A stretch of DNA of 64,000 nucleotides from Desarmillaria ectypa (taxonomy: Eukaryota; Basidiomycota; Agaricomycetes; Agaricales; Physalacriaceae): positions 248,001-312,000 of the forward strand of contig JAUDYN010000002.1 of assembly GCA_030407005.1 (NCBI GenBank), read 5' to 3'. The position numbers were made by a program, and so were the translations under genes. Below are positions 1 to 10,428 of the stretch, one piece after another. Each line of letters opens with the position of its first letter. The stretch's first letter is position 1. The notes beneath the pieces are model-generated. The model made no database searches. It saw only the letters and a program-made list of their open reading frames with translations, and had not been told where the DNA came from.

Positions 1-1300
1 TTATAACTGGGTATCAAGTCGCTCATGCCCAGTGTGGCGTGGGCACTGTATAAATATCCTTCCTCGTGCCTAGGTATAACAAAAGATGCAATGTCTCTTG
101 CGATATAATGAAGGGCTGCTGCAGGTGATACAATACTCTGCTGGAAAGAAGTAGTCAACGAATAAAAAAGCTGGAGATTTTAACATCAGCGTTTCATTCA
201 TCTGAAAGTCAGGTTTGTAGGAAAGAGCTGTTAGACACAGAGAGAGATGGTATAGGTAGTCACGCCATATTTCATTGCAACACAATGCAGTTTTTGTTGC
301 CCAGATTCAAATTTCTTTCCTAGAGGTGAGAAAAAATACACTCGCATGCGTATGACACTAACTGGGATCGAACCAGAAATAGTCTTAGTCATTCTCAATC
401 ATTATGCCATAATGTTACAATAATCCCACCACGACTCAGGGTAATAGACACTCGGCATGTAATACTTCACCCCCGAGGGGACAAAACCAAGCCACATTAA
501 TTCTAAAGGGAATACCATTAGGGGAGGATATCATTCAAGGTAGATCAGATGTACCGACCTCACTATATGGCCTACACTAGTAATTCGCAGCCTTTTGTAC
601 CTGTATGAATGACCTTGGCACAAGAACAAGCTGAACGGAAAACAGAAACGATAATGCACATAGATCGAGATCTAGTAGGCCTTTTCATAAATCCGGCATA
701 GCGTCCCTTGTGATCTTCTAGGTTCAATTCGCTCAGTGCAAAGGTTTAGAGGGTAGCAGTCCACCAGGAGGGAGGTGGTGGTACCCCAATGTTGGATTGC
801 TATCCGTATCGTGCCCGCAGTGTCCAATTTGAGTGTTTCTCGAGAGGAGCCAGGTAGTAGGCTGGCCTCAGGTAACTACGAGCTTCGTGGCAAATTGAAT
901 GTCTTCTAGACTGAGCAGTCGGTAACTGTAAGATGGAGATGGACATTGACATCTTGTGGGAGAAAGCCAGAACAAGGCACACCTGGAATCCTGTGAGAGA
1001 TCGGAAACTTAGCCCTAGCGCTGAATGGTTAGAGCAAGATTTGACATGGGAAAACATGGGATTGTAATCTGACAGCAGCAGTGTCTAGACGTGGGAACTT
1101 GATCCTCATGTTCTAGTTAAGACGCCGAGAAGACCTATGTAGACAATTTATAGGGTTCGAAAAATATCCAACCTTGGTGAGTCGAGCGATAATTGGTGGT
1201 CTCTGGAACACAATAAATCCACTGTTCATAGCAAACTCTGCTATGCAAAACAACACATTGAGATGAATGACGGTATTCTTTTCCAAAGGCCAGTAGAATA
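1..1300. other. Gene-poor stretch with a tRNA-like/Pol III-like relic
   Basis: I see no convincing gene here. Around 330-440 the minus strand carries a segment with a box B-like GGTTCGATCCC (364-374). It resembles the segment near 19190-19260, including the preceding 'cattatgg' block, so the two look like diverged copies of one tRNA-derived repeat. Short open frames near 70-285 and 800-1057 on the minus strand have no recognisable domain. Confidence 0.4.
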
Positions 1301-1537
1301 TCACGCCTCTGTATTCCGAGCCTGAGTTACTCCACAAATCAGCACAGTTACCAACACAGCCGCAAGCCAACACCCACCTCAAGCTCCCCATTCCCTGTCG
1401 GTCGAGGATTACTCCCACCAGGACCATCATCAGCGAACACGGTAAACGTCACTAGGGAAAACAGTCAGAATAAGCAGGAGGATAGGAAGAAGACGCGCAC
1501 GAGCGAAGATCACAGCGAGCAAGAGCTTGAATTGCAT
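1301..1537 (-). CDS. Small secreted peptide, 43 residues, 3 exons
   Basis: I do not recognise a named family, but the gene model is clean. Exon 1 is 1501-1537, exon 2 is 1378-1451 and exon 3 is 1301-1321; the introns are 49 and 56 nt with GT..AG ends. The product starts MQFKLLLAVIFALTFTVFA, a good signal peptide with likely cleavage after FA. The mature part is about 24 residues, begins DDGPGGSNPRPTG and ends ARNTEA. A second, decayed copy lies at 12003-12241 on the other strand and shares the hydrophobic leader, the phase of the first splice site and a DDGPPGGAP..PTGD core. Conservation of that core between diverged copies argues that this was a real coding sequence. It is probably secreted; it has no cysteines, so it is not a hydrophobin or a cysteine-rich effector, and no CaaX end is present, so it is not a mating pheromone precursor. 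Confidence 0.55.
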
Positions 1538-3190
1538 GGTGGTGCGTGCAGAGGAAAGGCTGACGGATAAATTTAAGTACCTGTCGACCTGTCGGAGTAT
1601 ACTGTGCCTTGAATGATCATCTATCTTATCCTGAATAAGTCTAGCATCGAGAACTAGAAGGCCGAGATCCACGAACAGCCCTCGGGTAGGACGAGAAGGG
1701 GCCGGGACGTGTGTGTGTGCGCGCACATATGGTGTACCTGCAGACACACTAGCAAATGGAAGAAAAGACACGCACGATCCTCGCGTACCATGGTCCCGGG
1801 GACAGATGATTGCACGCATCCTCGCATAAAGACGTATGTAAGGGGGTCCGTCTGTAAAGCCTAAAGTTGGGCGCATCTTACTGAAGCATTTTTTTTAGTG
1901 GCTTCGAGGTTGTGTTGAAGCCTGGAGAGAGCGTCGGTTTGCGATGATGGAAGTGGGAGCGGGAGGGGAAGAGAGCCTGCGTGTATTTTCCCGTGGCAGG
2001 CGATCGAAATGCCAGGCTCATGTATGTGCAGAAAGTTATCACAATGGTCTTTTCGTGCGCCATGATCAGCATGCGATATTCAAGCTAGGCTTAAAGAACT
2101 TGGATCGAAAAAGGGTAAACACGTTGTATAGAATCTGAATGGCAACCAGGACTCAGGATGGACGTTGAGAAAACGGATTCAACTTTGGTTATGGTGTGAA
2201 CTTGCAACGACCGTTCAATGCGATGGGCGAAAGTCACTCCCTGAGACCGTCTAAACTTTTGCATCAAAATATTCGGACATCCGATATAACTTTGAATAGC
2301 TTACATAGGGGGGTCCATTGACACTGGCATGGCTGAGACGACTACTACAAAGCCCAACAGTCAGAATCCACAATCAGGAAGAGGGTGACATAGATCTCAC
2401 AAACGAGAGCGAGGGTTACGACATGTGGCTTTGAAGAGAGATCAGAAACCACGATGTGTAAATACTCAGAAATCATGTCCAGGCACTTGACCTCAGTACG
2501 TCCAGACTGTGATACAAATCTTGCTTGTACCTATGCAAGTAAACGAAGCGGAGAAGACGGGAAGCATGCAGTGCTGGTGATCTTCCCAGATTCCCGGAAT
2601 ACAGCGACATAATACACATCATCTATCGCATATGACTGGCGGTGCTATTCACCGATAAGAATTCCAGTCAGTAAAGCTCTACATCATGAAGTGTGCTTCT
2701 CTCTCACCTTGGGGATTATAACCCACTCAAGGAAGGAATACCATCCACAAATCCACGATATTGTATGAGCTACAGGGAAGGATTCGTTGTTGCCATATAT
2801 TTCATCCCAACAGTATCTTACCCATCAAAGACAAGAAAACTGATCGTCTTATTGTACTATGACATCGGTAGGGATAGAATCAAAAAGGGCTGAGACTCCT
2901 CGGCCGTTCCTCCATAATGCTACGGAAATTCCACCGTGGCTCGGCGTTACAGAGACACTTATATTTATGGCCAAGAATAACATAAAGGTAAAGATAGTGG
3001 ATAAGCAACGGACAAATCAACACTTTGTGCATCGTGTCCATTCTCGTGTGATATATGTGCAGATAGGGGCAGATCTGCAGGGAGGACTTTAGCACAGCTG
3101 AAAAGCAGGCAGAATGTATAGATCATCAATGATGATATGTGAAGATTGCTTATATAAGCTGACCGCCTTATGAATTCTAGACGTTTAGAA
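1538..3190. other. Intergenic stretch without a supported gene
   Basis: Open frames on both strands overlap each other and have no recognisable motif. A GT/GC-rich alternating run is visible near 1709-1725. Nothing else could be supported. Confidence 0.4.
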
Positions 3191-3199
3191 GTACCATCA

Positions 3200-3900
3200 G
3201 ACGTCGTTGAAAGAAACGATGACCGTACCACCACCACGAACCCCCCGTCGATAGCTACGATTCTAACACCGTGCCGGGAATTAGTGCGCGTCTCTTCAGA
3301 GGATACTCCAGCTTCCATGTAAAAGTACAGTTATGATTCATCGGGCACAGAGATTACTCGGAGGGAGATGTATACGTCGACCTGGGAAGCGAAAGTTGTT
3401 GATGCCCCAGCGCCAAAAAGAACAATGAACGCACCTATCCACTCCGTGTCCGACTTGGAGAACAATCCTCCGGGAAGTATTCACCCCACCTGGCGAATCC
3501 TCATCCTTCATGAGGAGGCTGATACGAACTTGCAAAGTAGCTCGTAGCCTGGAGTAGGCGTATTAAGACAGAGATCGGTAAAAGTAATGGACAACGGTCC
3601 TGTCGGAGAAGAGAGTACTTCCTTTCCTACGGTTCACTTTGCGACCATGTGATCCGAACGCGGTCGGTAAGTTTTTTGAATTCAAAGTTTAAATCCCCGC
3701 TTTTCTTGTCCCATCAACCTCCGCCTAAGGATTCGGAACAATGCAATACAGTCCCTTTCCTTCGATAGTAGACTCGGAGGTAACCTACCAGATGGGAACT
3801 CTTTCCGCCCGCCTAGGGCCCTCTCCGGGCAAATGTCCATGACCAGAGGAACGAATGTAAAGAGTAGGTAGATATCTGGTCATACGTCACATCATTGAAA
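3200..3900 (-). repeat. Dispersed repeat, left copy (inverted relative to 13190-13750)
   Basis: The reverse complement of this stretch aligns with 13190-13750. Matching blocks include the 'gatgtgacgtatgaccagat' area (3880s versus 13200s), a block with 'tacctccgagtcgag' and 'ccttaggcggaggttgatgg' (about 3700-3800 versus 13290-13385), the 'aaagcggggatttaaac' block, the 'gaatact..ccagg' block, and 'gaatcgtagctat' (about 3250 versus 13705). The copies are diverged and carry indels, so this is old. A shorter third match covers about 18485-18570. The element is unidentified; no terminal repeats or transposase were found. Confidence 0.6.
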
Positions 3901-4113
3901 AACGCCTTGGACTCTGATTGAACAAGTCGGATGCGAACCAGAATGGTCTACACTCGCTACTTGGTGTGATTATAAACAGAAATGCAATCTTTCCAATTTA
4001 CAAGTAAGGAAGGAGCACCTAACGGCTGACCTCGCTTTCAATACTAGCGACAACAGAGCTAAGAGGCTCCAGTATGCTAAGATGACAAATGCTCTTCAAG
4101 GATATGCTTACAA

Positions 4114-5309
4114 TTACAGCGCCTTTAGCCAACTCAACAAATCCCGGTTAACTTCATCTTTCGCTTCCCACATTACCCAGTGACAGCCCTCGTATTCATG
4201 AATGGTCGCGTTCTTACATTTTGCAACGGTCCCTGCTTTGTTTACGGCACTAAGACAGACGAAGTCCTTCAATGCGCCACCGAAAAAAACAGGCTTCGTA
4301 ACTTCGAGGTTTTCCTCTGGAGCAGCTGTAATTATGTTGAATAAAGGGCAATCAAGATATGGTCAATCAACGCACCTTTGTTATCCTCGGCATCCATCCC
4401 CGATGTCATAATTTTATACCAGTTCAGACAGCTGGTTATACCAGCATCGAGGAGCTCTTTCTTGTGGAATTCCTTCTCCTAAATGGCAGGTGAGATATAT
4501 ACATTGAGAACATGAGAACTATAACGAACTTCCTCGGTGATGTACGAAGCCAATGGAACGTCAGTCTTACCCTGCAAGAGGGACGCCTTCAGGGCACCGG
4601 TTGGCGCGAAATCGGAGGCCATCGACTCTGCATCCTGGGCGTACAAGAGTCGCAAGAACGACTCCATATTGTCTTCGATGATCTTGTCGGCGCCCTCCGA
4701 GGAGAAGAAGGACCAGTATCCGAAGGTCTCGTAACCGAAGGTCTTCTTGGACTGGACGACAATTCGAGTTATTGCGCAGTTCAAGATGGAGGAGTACACT
4801 CACCAAGTCCAGTAACTCCTCGTAATTGTTTTCCGTATTCGGCGGGATATATCCGAGGGCCAGGAGGCCGAACGCGACAAATCGATCATGGTAGTAATTA
4901 GCAAGACGACTGATGATCTTGCAGCCCCTTTGGAACGATAAGAACGACGGTAAGAACTCTCAGATCACGATTCTGAACGAGGAACGAACCAGTCATGGCC
5001 AATGGCGACCACTCGGGCAGCACTTTCCGCGTCTATTAGCTCTACTAGATCTTTCGTGAGAACGGTCGACTTGAAGTCCGCGGTATCGACAGGCTTCGAA
5101 GATCCCCCGTAGCCGAGCATGTCTGGGACTATGAGCCCATAGCCCTCGTCGAGAAAGAATGGAACCTGGTGTCGCCAGTCGAAAGAGGTGCTGGGAAAGC
5201 CGTGGAGAAAAAGCAGGTATGGGTTGGCGTCATCCTTTGGGGGAGAGAAGAAGTAATGGTAGGTATGGCCGTAAGAGGTCGTGAAGTCTTTGTATAGGGA
5301 GGAATCCAT
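4114..5309 (-). CDS. Epoxide hydrolase (alpha/beta-hydrolase fold), soluble type
   Basis: Five exons give a complete enzyme of about 335 residues, the usual length of fungal soluble epoxide hydrolases, which open epoxides to vicinal diols by a hydroxyalkyl-enzyme intermediate. Visible landmarks, in order, are the oxyanion-hole motif HGFP, DMLGYGGSSKP, the nucleophile aspartate in GHDWG (split by an intron after W), lid-domain tyrosines (FGYWSFF, NWYK), the acidic residue in ALKDFVC and the catalytic histidine in GCHWVMWE near the C terminus. The stop codon is at 4114-4116. The start MDSSLYKDFTTS was chosen because this family usually begins that way; an in-frame upstream ATG at 5405 lies beyond the TATA box at 5347-5354 and is less likely. 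It could detoxify epoxides, for example P450 products, but no neighbouring partner is directly adjacent. Confidence 0.85.
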
Positions 5310-5346
5310 GGATGAGTTATAGACGTCGGGACAAATCCTGCATTGA

Positions 5347-5354
5347 TTTATATA
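5347..5354 (-). promoter_or_regulatory. TATA box of the epoxide hydrolase gene
   Basis: TATATAAA on the minus strand lies 38 nt upstream of the chosen ATG (5309). It supports that start over the upstream in-frame ATG. Confidence 0.5.
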
Positions 5355-6114
5355 GGTGTGTTGGAGATATCGCGGGAAGCCGCGAGAAGATTGTGGAAGG
5401 TTCAAGCCGGCATAATGCCCGAGGACCTTTAGTCAGGTAGTTTCCTTATGGACGAGTTTAGTAGAACATTCTAGATACATTTGGTAGTCTAAATATGAGC
5501 TCTGTAGGAACTATAGAATAGAGTTCAATAGTCTGGCTTCACCCGCCCCTAGTCTGCCCACTGACCACCTAGAATTCCAATAAGGCGACTGTCCGGGAAA
5601 CTGCGAAAAGGAAGGAGTATGCAAATGATAGCATCCTCGGGTCGCACAATACAGCGCCGTTAACGTTATTTATCCATTCATCCTCATGGTCGAAAGTGTG
5701 TTAGAACTCGTGGTTCACAAGTGAGCCGAAAGAAACTAATTAATGTTCACGCGACGCCCTACTAATCACACTGCTTTTATACTACCTAAATATGTAGAAT
5801 GTGCTATAATAAATGAGAAATGTATCACTAAGAAAATGAGTAAGCGTCCCGGGGAATATGGGGAGAACGAGCCCGAATATTCATGCAAGCTCGTACTTCT
5901 AAATTAGGAATCCGTATTCTTACAAAAAGCATTAGTGACACTGAACAGGGATGGCCGGCATTTAGGCCCGACAGCCTAGACCGATCGCGTGAGCTGGCCG
6001 CAGGTCCAACATTGCGACATTACTTGAAAATGATGAGGGGCAAGAGGAAATTTAAGGCCCAAATATTTTTGGAGAAGATGTGAACATAAGCACCCAGGTA
6101 ACATGGCTGCAACT
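5355..6114. other. Intergenic stretch upstream of epoxide hydrolase
   Basis: No gene recognised. A 66-codon frame at 5883-6083 (plus) has no motif and runs up to the solo LTR. Confidence 0.4.
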
Positions 6115-6362
6115 TGTTGGGATTTGAGAGTTGAGCCGAGATGATGGCAATCCGGCATCATGCCGAACTTGCTGATTAAGAAAGAAATATTAGGAAAGTT
6201 GTAGAACATTCTAGTAAATTAGTATTTAGTATATAAGTAGGTACAGTAGTGTACATCTGCATGCGTTTGCAGAGCTCAGCCAAGCGCAATACTATTGGCC
6301 TGACACCGCGCATGTACTAACTGGGAACGAACTGATCTATTCATCCCCTGTTTTTCACAACA
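6115..6362 (+). mobile_element. Solo LTR (Copia-like), 248 bp, with 5-bp target duplication
   Basis: The element begins TGTTGGGATTTGAG and ends TTTTTCACAACA, giving TGTTG/CAACA inverted termini. It is flanked by perfect direct repeats CAACT (6110-6114 and 6363-6367), the signature of retroviral-type integration. An internal TATATAAG near 6230 gives the plus orientation. It matches 45618-45860 and part of 59141-59271, both in the opposite orientation. No internal retrotransposon coding region is nearby, so it is a solo LTR left by recombination. Confidence 0.9.
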
Positions 6363-7568
6363 CAACTCAGTCTAGAATGCGGGCTGGATTATCCATATAC
6401 TAGAAGAAAGCTAAAAGGTCTACCTTTGCTCACGGGACGAGCTAGAATCGAACGAGCTCTGTGCGCGGTCCTGATGATGTGGAGTGTGGAGGCCGATATG
6501 CAGAACACAACAAAACAGCCGAGCAGGGTGTTATAGCAACGAAGTATGGAATAGATAGTCCTGTTTTTATAGAGACGAGGGAGGTATAATATGAGCGTTA
6601 CTGAGGTAGGTCAATGTGTCCAGCAAAGAAATAGAGTTAGGATGACCCGAGCTAGCCCCACCGATTGTGAGGAGGAGCGGTGGAAAGCAAAGTGGATGAC
6701 GCGAGAGTGAGGATGACTGAGAGGTGGACCCGGAGGGGCAAACAGAAGCGTGCTTAGCTGACGCCCACACTGACCCACTGACACTCTCACTAGTAGACGT
6801 GCTCTGAGACACAAAAAGGCACTAGCTCAGTCCCCGAACAGTTGGGCAGGGCAGGGCAAGAAGGAACACACTGCAGAGTCAGAAGAAAAGACGCTCGCAC
6901 TTTACCCGTGGTCAAGACGAGCAGACGGCCGCTCGCGCCTGAGTACGAGCCTAAATATGCGAGGTAAGCCAAAGTTGGTGACATCCTAACGTCAAAGGAA
7001 CGAATACACAGTGAACAAAAAACTTTGCTCTATTTTCGCACTGCCGTAGCCTCTGAAGCGAGTGGGAAGAGGAAGAGAGGGACGGATATTATTTTCGCAC
7101 AGCGAGATGTTAGCTGGCTCATATAGAAATGATCGATTCTCGAAGAGGCCTTTTATTTCGGTGTAACTCGGTTATTCAATATCAAGTATTCAAATATTCA
7201 GATCCGAGGTAATGGTCAAAAAGAGGGACCTCGTCGTCTGGACAAAAAGTCCTCAAAAGTACTCTCGGATCCTCCTGCCCCACACAGCAAAGTCTTGACT
7301 ATCCGAGTAAGAATCCTTAGGCCTGGTCGAGATCAGTAAAGCTTTGTATTACAGTCGCAGCACACGCGTCTCTCTCTCTCTCTCACCTTTCTCAAAGCCA
7401 AGCTGATTCAGACGATAGCAGCATTATTCCCAGAAGTGTGGCGTTATTACAGTCCTGCGAGTCTAAGATTATACAAAAAGCCTGACTTTGAAGTAAGGAA
7501 GAAATCAAAGGAAGTAATACTGGCCACGCAGTTATGGACCTGAGTCCTTGGAACTCGATTCTCGGAAA
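6363..7568. other. Intergenic stretch with microsatellite
   Basis: No supported gene. A TC dinucleotide run occupies about 7369-7384. Open frames at 6567-6814 overlap in several frames and show no domain. Confidence 0.4.
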
Positions 7569-7925
7569 CTAGAATGACTCGCTACTTGATCTGTAATCCT
7601 GCACAGGGTATACTAAACCCTTATGCGGTTCCGGTACGCTATAATGGCAGAGTGATGCACTATATTCGAAGGTTTCGGATGTTAAATAGAGGATCACGAC
7701 ATAAAAGACGGGCATAAATGTCAGTACCAGAAGAGAGAGATATATAGCTGCTTGCCACGAGAATGAAAGGTTTCCTATCGATCCCACAAGAGAAAAATAA
7801 GCGTCCACGTCTTTAGTATGGGTACTGAGCCAGAACCTTCGGGAATACTGAAGAAAGATCATAAGAGCAGTGTGCGCAGCAAGGGTGGTGTTATGAAATT
7901 TCGACATCCGCGTTGAGACACGGCC
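7569..7925 (-). repeat. Dispersed repeat with open frame, left copy (inverted relative to 13852-14350)
   Basis: A 112-codon frame (7569-7907) starts MSKFHNTT and encodes a mostly hydrophobic product, but it lies in a dispersed repeat. The reverse complement of 7600-7925 aligns with 13852-14350, from the shared 'ccggccacttttcgccgtgtctca' flank through the MSKFHN start to the 'gacatttatgcccatcttgt' and 'ccgaatatagtgc' blocks. The right copy is interrupted by about 140 bp carrying a tRNA-Thr-like fragment and does not keep the frame. I therefore treat the frame as part of an old repeat rather than a confirmed gene. Confidence 0.55.
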
Positions 7926-8129
7926 AAAAGTGGCCGGTTATCGAAGTTGAGCTACGAGTGCGAGAGAATGAATGGATCACGAGAACGGAAAAGCATCAAG
8001 ATGAAATGACATAACACACCCCTTGTCATTGATCAAAAACAACTTCCTCACCCACGTGGCCAGTCCTTCAAATAAACATTCACGCCACATTTTTTTTCTT
8101 CCTGCCCTTCCCTTCTCCTTCTTCTCACG

Positions 8130-8920
8130 ATGTTCTCCACCCTCGTCGTCGCCCTCGCCGCCCTTCCTCTGACGCTCGTGCACGGCCTCACCATCAACAA
8201 CCCGACAGAGACCGTCACCTCCACGGGGCCCATCACTATCTCGTGGACGACGTCCTCCGGGGACCCGTCAGTGTTCTCCATCGAGCTCATCAACCAGTCC
8301 TTCAATAACCAGTACGCCATCGCCAACAATGTGGACTCGAGCCTCGGTTCCCTCAGCCTTACTCTTCCCCAGATCCCTGCTCAGTGCGTTTTTGCTTCTT
8401 TGGGTTTCTCACACTAACGGGGGTGCCCTGCAGGGATGGGTACACGATTGAGCTCGTGAATATCTCCAATATCAATGATATCTACGCTCAGACGGGTACT
8501 TTTTCTGTCTCGCAGCCGGTCAGCTCGTCTGGCTCTGCGTCGTCGACGGGGTCTGCTAGTCAGAGTGGTAGTGCCAGTGCCAGTGCCAGTGGTTCCGCGT
8601 CCGGCTCAGCGTCGGCTTCCGGGTCTGCGTGAGTCTCCTCATTCCTTCCATCCGTTCTTCCCTTCACTAAGCACGCTTCTAGCTCCGTGTCTGGATCTGC
8701 CTCTGCCTCTGGATCTGCCTCCGCCTCCGGGTCCACGTCCCGTGCGAGCTCCGCCTCCGCCTCAGTATCAGGCTCTTCCACCCGCCCGTCGTCCACCTCG
8801 CCCTCCACCTCCTCAGCTGCAGCCACCGCTTCCTCATCCGCGTTCAATGCCGCCTCGCGCGTGCAGATCGGAGGTGCCGGTATCCTCGCCGCTGTCTTGG
8901 CATGGGTTGTCGCTCTCTAA
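8130..8920 (+). CDS. Serine-rich GPI-anchored cell-surface protein with Kre9/KNH-like domain
   Basis: Three exons (8130-8383, 8434-8628, 8683-8920) encode about 228 residues. The N terminus MFSTLVVALAALPLTLVHG is a signal peptide. It is followed by a beta-sandwich-like domain of about 90 residues with the pattern ITINNPTETVTSTGPITISW-like, typical of the Ser-Thr-rich GPI-anchored membrane family related to Kre9/KNH1. A long low-complexity tract of SGSASAS repeats follows, probably O-mannosylated. The C terminus is a hydrophobic tail (GAGILAAVLAWVVAL) after a small-residue region, consistent with a GPI attachment signal. The likely location is the plasma membrane or cell wall; a role in beta-1,6-glucan or wall organisation is inferred from the family only. 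A complementary open frame on the minus strand (8560-8847) is an artefact of the repeats. Confidence 0.88.
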
Positions 8921-9252
8921 GAACTCTTTTCTTTTGTACAAGACTTTTTTTTGGGCCACATTTATCTACTTATGAACGATTACGCGCGCTCATATTTTAT
9001 ATACCTCCAAAACATTTTTTTTTCCTGATGGAACGTCTGCGTATTGTCTGTCTCTCTACGTACCCGTCATTCCGTACTTACCACCTGTCGTTGCTGTCAA
9101 TTATCATCCCTGCCCAGCTGTTTTGTTGCGCCATTATTGCGTTATATTTTACGGTGCTGATGGGATTTGTTGACATTGTCTACATTACTACTTTATCTCG
9201 GCCCAATGTTTGCGCACCTCAACTTGTAACCCATTGTCCTATATATAGTCGG

Positions 9253-9344
9253 TCCCTCTTAGCTCAGTTGGTAGAGCGCGTCACTAGTATATTGATCATT
9301 TGCTTTACGATGACGAGGTCAGTCGTTCAAGTCGGCTAGAGGGA
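9253..9344 (+). tRNA. tRNA-Thr (AGT), with a 20-nt intron
   Basis: The sequence folds as a full cloverleaf. The acceptor TCCCTCT/AGAGGGA pairs perfectly (7 bp). The D arm is GCTC/GAGC with loop AGTTGGTA. The anticodon stem CGTCA/TGACG holds a loop starting CT-AGT-A, interrupted after position 37 by a 20-nt intron (about 9290-9309). The T arm is AGTCG/CGGCT with loop TTCAAGT. A box A-like TAGCTCAGTTGG and a box B-like GTTCAAGTC are present. Anticodon AGT reads threonine ACN codons after A-to-I editing. It is the best of six related sequences between 9.2 and 14.5 kb and probably the functional parent. Confidence 0.75.
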
Positions 9345-9961
9345 ATCCCATCTGAGGAATGTTTCCTTTTTTTGATCGTTACCTCCAATACTTGATATTG
9401 AATAGTGAAATAAAAGCCCGTTTTGATGAGCCAACTACATCTCGTCGTGGGAAAGTAATATACGCCCCACTCGCTCCAGAGGCTACATTGGATACACGTA
9501 TTTGTCCCTTTGACGTCGGAGGTGCCGTAGGGACGTCATGCCTGAATGAATGGGGGGTGCACGAAAGAGTAGGACGAGGTGCGAGCGTCTTTTCTTCGTT
9601 TGCAGTTGTCAGTGCTTCGGCGTAGACGTCAATATGTCTACTCCTTCCGTTAACCTTTCCCTTCTGGATCTGCCTCCACAGGTACATCTCTCAGTCGAAA
9701 CTACAATAACCAGGGGGATTCCAAGGCCTCCTCCAGACCTGTGAGATCCTCGCCTTGAGCGCCTCAATCCCCCCTTTGTTAGGAATCTGCCGAAATCAGG
9801 ATATGAGAGTGAGGGGCGACAAGTGATGATCGAAGCGAGGTAGGATATGTTATAAAGATGTATGTCGTTAGGGAATAGAATGGATTCCGGCAAGGGTTCG
9901 TGAGGAGACCTGAGAGGTCCGGTTTGCGAGGTAAAGGGGTCAGTAAGTGCGAAGCAATTAC
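9345..9961. other. Intergenic stretch without a supported gene
   Basis: Overlapping open frames on both strands near 9359-9893 show no recognisable domain. A possible first exon MSTPSVNLSLLDLPPQ followed by a GT donor lies at about 9634-9681 (plus); I could not extend it into a gene. Confidence 0.35.
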
Positions 9962-10428
9962 TGTAGGAAGCAGCCGGTGAGCACAGAGCTATTATGGGCT
10001 GTAGATGAAGACAAGCGCTAGGCGTAGTCTTCGGATTGGTGTCGGAAAGCGCTTGGCGTATCCAACGAGTTGTTCAGCAAGCGCTAGGCGTAACTGACGA
10101 GGTTTCTGACAAGCGCTAGGCGTAGTCAGGAAGCGAGGAGATTGGCAAGCGCTAGGCGTAACCGATCAGATGCTTAGTTCACACAATGAAGTGGACTTGA
10201 AGATGAGTAGATTGAATTCCTTCTTCTACTAGGTTACAGACAGTATTTATATACTAAAAGGCTCGAGTCATGAATATTCTACAATGTTCTATTATATTCT
10301 AGTATGAGCAAGAAGAATAGAGAAAGTAAAAGAAAATTATGTGTGAGTCACTGCTAGGACCGAGAAGGCCGAGTGTAGGCATGCGTTGACTCATGCACCG
10401 AGTTTACAGATACACAAGATCCATGACA
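9962..10428 (-). mobile_element. Possible Ty3/gypsy-like LTR, minus orientation (unproven)
   Basis: On the minus strand the segment starts TGTCATGGATCTTG, a form common at fungal Ty3/gypsy LTR starts, has a TATATAAAT box near 10250, then a regular array of 14-bp units, and could end CTTCCTACA at 9962. The flanks ATTAC and CCCTT do not form a target duplication, so the ends are uncertain. No internal coding region is attached. Confidence 0.35.
10013..10160. repeat. Five spaced copies of AAGCGCTAGGCGTA
   Basis: Copies lie at 10013-10026, 10047-10060 (one change, TAGG to TTGG), 10079-10092, 10111-10124 and 10147-10160. The start-to-start spacing is 34, 32, 32 and 36 bp and the spacers are unlike each other. 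Conserved short blocks in non-conserved spacers suggest repeated protein-binding sites, as in the control region of some LTRs, rather than a simple tandem repeat. Confidence 0.75.

Noticed and set aside
1113..1430. 105-codon minus-strand frame as a membrane protein
   Set aside because: It overlaps, in another frame, the spliced secreted-peptide gene at 1301-1537, which has far better structure.
4512..4901. 129-codon plus-strand frame
   Set aside because: It is antisense to the well-supported epoxide hydrolase exons.
8560..8847. 95-codon minus-strand frame rich in D, E and A
   Set aside because: It is the complement of the SGSASA repeats of the GPI-anchored protein gene; repetitive codons leave the other strand open by chance.
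9962..10428. Complete Ty3/gypsy LTR
   Set aside because: TGTCATGG start and TATA box are suggestive, but the flanks do not form a target duplication; kept only as a low-confidence feature.
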